Source: a virus. From it: a stretch of 22,460 nucleotides of DNA. Of this stretch, positions 20,901-22,460 are shown one piece after another (the stretch's first letter is position 1; each line of letters starts with the position of its first letter). A program made the position numbers and the translations under genes. A model generated the notes under the pieces. The model worked only from the letters and a program-made list of their open reading frames with translations, was not told the origin of the DNA and did no database searches. The stretch covers positions 1-22,460 of the IMG/VR virus record IMGVR_UViG_3300025127_000315. One strand, 5' to 3'.

Positions 20901-22460
20901 AGTAAAATTAGATGTGCTTGGAGATATAAATGTCCTTTCTAAAATTGGGTGGAAAGAATATCCAAGTTTCAGTTTCTTAGATTTTGATGATGATAATTCA
21001 GCAGTGCCATTTCCTGGAGGTACGAATAACGTCACTCTTGGATCAATCTCTGGAATCAATTTGATATATGATACGAATAATAATGATAATAATGGATTTA
21101 TGATCGCACACGGAAATACTAATTCTGGACTTTCCACACCTGTGCTGGTCATAGATGCATTAGATAGAGTTGGTATCGGAACTGATTCTCCAAATCATAT
21201 ATTACATGTTCAAGCAGACAATCCTTCATTAGCACTTGAATCAAATACTACTACAGGTAATACAAACATAGTATTCGGTGATAGTGGTAGTGATACACAG
21301 GGTAGAATTCAATACCATAATAATGGTGATTATATGCGATTCTACACCAATGGAGATGAAAGACTTCGCATCAACTCAGATGGTGATTTACTAAGAGGTG
21401 GAACTGGTCAAGATATTGGTTCTAGTGGTTCACCATGGGATAAAGTATATGCAAATGAATTTATAGGACAAATTAATACTACTCAAGAAAATGTCACAAC
21501 TGGTAATTTAAAAGTAAATGGAATTGGAACTTTTGTTGGGAATGTAGAGTTTCAAGGTGATGTAAGTATTGGTGGAACATTAACATACGAAGATGTAGCA
21601 AATATAGATGCTGTAGGAATGGTAACTGCTAGATCAGGAATTAATATAATTGGTGGTGGTTTGAATGTTGTAGGTGTATCAACATTTTCTAGTGATTTGA
21701 TTATACCTGAATTCATTTACCATGCTGGTGACTTGAATACTAAATTTGGATTCCCTACTGATGATACTATATCATTTGAAACTGCTGGTAGTGAAAGAGT
21801 TCGCATCGACTCTGATGGTAATGTTGGTATCGGAAGTATAATACCAACAGGAAAATTAGATGTAATTGGAAATACAATATTACAAGGTGATTTAAGTCTT
21901 ACTAGAGGAACTACAACTGATACATTAACGAGAACATTAAGTATCGGTGGTGCTAGAAATCAAGGTAACCATTTTGCAGCACTTGAATTCAAAAATTATG
22001 ATTCCGATAGTACTCCAGTTGTAGACTATGTTGCCGCTAAAATTACAGGAACTGTTCCAAGCACTCCAACTAATGGTGGAGAACTTGTATTTTATACCTC
22101 CCCAACTGGAGGTGATCCAGCTGGAATAACAGTACAAGAAAGACTCCGCATCACATCAGATGGTAAAGTTGGTATCGGAACTGATAATCCTGGTAATTAT
22201 GGTGGTGCAGTAAAATTAGCATTGAATAGTTCTGGACATACTGGATTAACTATTGCTGCAGGAACTGGTAGTGATAGTAATATATTATTTGCCGATGGAG
22301 TATCTGGAGATGCCACTTATCGGGGAAATATTAAATATGCACATAATGGTGATTCAATGCGGTTCCACACCGCAGCAGAAGAAAGACTTCGCATCACATC
22401 AACTGGTAATGTCGGTATCGGAACTGATAATCCACAAGAGATTTTACATGTTCATCAAGA
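17938..22460 (+). CDS. Very large modular tail-fibre protein, 3' truncated by window (at least 1507 codons)
   Basis: ATG at 17938 follows the previous stop as TAATATG. I read the frame through to 22460 without a stop. The N-terminus ('PKYLSGRVKRTPQGSLTTDRYKFLGLDQAEPNLGDP') is an attachment-type module I associate with marine T4-like fibres. Then come 'VGIGT.NP' units (nt ~18409, 18670) and a 'LTYEDVTNVDAIGLITARSG' unit (18784). Next are 'aqFGdnadLkIYHtGdhSYI' (~18968) and a cysteine-rich block of about 20 'N-I/V-x-I/L-G..AG' units (19648-20692, residues ~571-918). The rest is a run of 'VGIGT.xP' and 'ERLRI.SDG' units up to the window end. Such Asn-Ala-Ile-Gly type repeats are also known in fibres that end in an S74-type self-cleaving chaperone; whether one follows is beyond the window. 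Host receptor binding is the likely role (inference). Confidence 0.85.
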   Translation, partial: MPKYLSGRVKRTPQGSLTTDRYKFLGLDQAEPNLGDPADPLLDVPAGSQFQIVSIRENPGERYWVPIAGGVQPGALTVREEGTIIPNSNAISSITDFNFKGDAIFAEGFINPDGSPGTGVTITVSAPGTDHGVIFNNQSEFATSPYFTFDNSIGIGSVGIGTSNPTQNLHVVGNVKLDKTIYGEDNQPGATGNLLTKTATGGVKWVNAGSVQSGAGGTIYQVQFHGTTGLVEGAHNLNYKNDKVGIGTSNPESILDVKGNSQFAGITTFVGDTKFDGNVSIAGTLTYEDVTNVDAIGLITARSGVDVNAGGINIDGGGLNITGFSTFNSQVGFSTHVKFNDSAEAQFGDNADLKIYHTGDHSYIQDNGSGNLILDTKNGFSIRLTYNDSETMLRAIRNQQVELYYDNGIKFQTTKHGAVVTGILTATDLSITNEVQSNLIPSVDTNFDIGSSSKAWDNLYVKNIEGVANIDFSEVNVTGILTTKDLNVTGVATFLGNVNVGNGNFIGTIRGDGSTNISGINSVTAIKYYGTGGTGSTLFVPDEDENLIAGTNAGIGITAEGTDANSSACYNVLLGCNTGRCITIGDHNIAMGYNTGRCLTDSASNVLIGREVGIGLSAGSSQNVFIGRDAGRIPYGSSNTFLGYRAGQCISKASNSVFIGVNAGRGPEVDAATAGCDSSHQVFIGNNAGRCYKEGSHNVVLGSNAALNACGGSYNFFGIHCSARYHCGGNNNIAIGQYAMFCGGNHAGDGNADNNVLLGNNTGCRISSASSNIFLGPSAGRNTCTGDHNIALGGNALLYATTSNYNIALGNNALYCNISGNNNIALGLNAAKCQVSGLGNITFGNRVGFAATDGDNNILMGCCTARLMTCGNRNIIIGCCAGYNLTTANDNILIGCRVAAPITDGSSQFAIGNQTDYWITGTSNYKIGIGTTNPSAKLEVYRATEFANNPIIQARSNNGSTNELKFEIDGDGDAYFNGKVGIGTNDPSVKLDVLGDINVLSKIGWKEYPSFSFLDFDDDNSAVPFPGGTNNVTLGSISGINLIYDTNNNDNNGFMIAHGNTNSGLSTPVLVIDALDRVGIGTDSPNHILHVQADNPSLALESNTTTGNTNIVFGDSGSDTQGRIQYHNNGDYMRFYTNGDERLRINSDGDLLRGGTGQDIGSSGSPWDKVYANEFIGQINTTQENVTTGNLKVNGIGTFVGNVEFQGDVSIGGTLTYEDVANIDAVGMVTARSGINIIGGGLNVVGVSTFSSDLIIPEFIYHAGDLNTKFGFPTDDTISFETAGSERVRIDSDGNVGIGSIIPTGKLDVIGNTILQGDLSLTRGTTTDTLTRTLSIGGARNQGNHFAALEFKNYDSDSTPVVDYVAAKITGTVPSTPTNGGELVFYTSPTGGDPAGITVQERLRITSDGKVGIGTDNPGNYGGAVKLALNSSGHTGLTIAAGTGSDSNILFADGVSGDATYRGNIKYAHNGDSMRFHTAAEERLRITSTGNVGIGTDNPQEILHVHQ
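18784..18918 (+). repeat. Fibre module TYEDVxNxDAxGxxTARSG, copy 1
   Basis: 45-residue unit 'TLTYEDVTNVDAIGLITARSG...GGGLNITGFSTF'. A 38-residue second copy lies at 21574-21687, about 2.8 kb on in the same gene, with a shorter Gly-rich centre. Similar units are widespread in marine T4-like fibres. Confidence 0.78.
19648..20692 (+). repeat. Cysteine-rich N-x-x-x-G..AG beta-roll repeat block (about 20 units)
   Basis: About 20 tandem protein units averaging 17-18 residues (e.g. NIAMGYNTGRC, NVFIGRDAGRI, NIALGNNALYC, NIIIGCCAGYN) spanning residues ~571-918. I count 21 Cys codons in or at the edge of this block and none in the rest of the visible protein. The pattern resembles YadA-head or Hep_Hag type trimeric beta-rolls. 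Confidence 0.78.
21358..22433 (+). repeat. ERLRIxSDGxVGIGTxNP fibre modules
   Basis: Four ERLRI/ERVRI units begin at nt 21358, 21793, 22138 and 22381. The last two share almost all of 53 bases (22138-22190 versus 22381-22433). The upstream 'HNGDYMRFYTNGDERLRI' and 'HNGDSMRFHTAAEERLRI' segments show that larger units of at least 25 residues repeat. Coding-sequence repeats, not a mobile element. Confidence 0.8.
21574..21687 (+). repeat. Fibre module TYEDVxNxDAxGxxTARSG, copy 2
   Basis: Second copy of the unit at 18784-18918 ('TLTYEDVANIDAVGMVTARSG...GGGLNVVGVSTF'). The codons differ at many third positions, so this is an old duplication or an import rather than a recent copy. Confidence 0.78.

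Noticed and set aside
17938-22460. Diversity-generating retroelement target in the fibre gene
   Set aside because: No reverse transcriptase gene, template repeat or adenine-biased variable C-terminus is visible in the window; the fibre's end lies outside.
1-22460. tRNA or other structured RNA genes
   Set aside because: Coding sequence fills almost the whole window, and the only gap above 100 bp (3726-3844) has no cloverleaf or riboswitch-like pattern.

Overview
The window is a virion-structure region of a T4-like contractile-tailed phage (myovirus). It most resembles the marine T4-like group that infects cyanobacteria and SAR11 (Pelagibacter). Three things support this: AT-rich DNA (roughly one third G+C by eye); a run of T4 baseplate and tail homologues (gp32, gp53, gp48, gp4, gp54, gp26, gp27, gp5); and very long fibre-like proteins built from 'STFVGIT', 'VGIGTxNP' and 'ERLRITSDG' modules typical of marine T4-like phages. 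The host cannot be settled from the window. I see no tRNA, mobile element, CRISPR array or host metabolic gene.

Layout. (1) 3-653, plus strand: 3' part of gp32, the single-stranded-DNA-binding protein. (2) 654-3030, minus strand: a tight four-gene block transcribed leftward, gp4 (head completion), a conserved unknown, gp48 (tube cap) and gp53 (baseplate wedge). It meets gp32 tail to tail with no spacer. (3) 3031-3065: a 35-bp divergent control region with a CTAAATA late-promoter-like box at each end, forming a 10-bp inverted repeat that includes both start codons. (4) 3066-3725, plus strand: gp54-like tube initiator, then a 119-bp gap with a perfect T4 late-promoter box TATAAATA at 3812. (5) 3845 to the window end, plus strand: one long late operon in which genes overlap or lie at most 1 nt apart (2 nt at the gp26/small-ORF junction). 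In order: gp26, a small gp51-like ORF, two membrane-active or coiled-coil proteins that are tape-measure candidates, gp27 hub, gp5-like OB-fold hub without lysozyme, a separately encoded beta-helical spike, and three large fibre or structural proteins. The last of these (at least 1507 codons from 17938) runs off the window.

The most interesting signal is at the gp26/small-ORF junction. A canonical -1 slippery heptamer (T TTT TTC, 4552-4558) is followed after 6 nt by a 9-bp hairpin. The small ORF lies exactly in the -1 frame and has no usable ribosome-binding site. This is the arrangement of the lambda G/GT tail-assembly chaperone frameshift, here in a T4-type hub locus directly upstream of the tape-measure candidates. 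Other points of note are the genetic split of gp5 into hub and spike, with a strong Shine-Dalgarno hidden in the hub's Gly/Tyr tail, and a cysteine-rich block of about 20 beta-roll repeats in the last fibre gene.

Taken together, the genes build the central hub, tube nucleus and fibres of the tail and finish the head. gp32, a replication protein, is the only non-structural gene.
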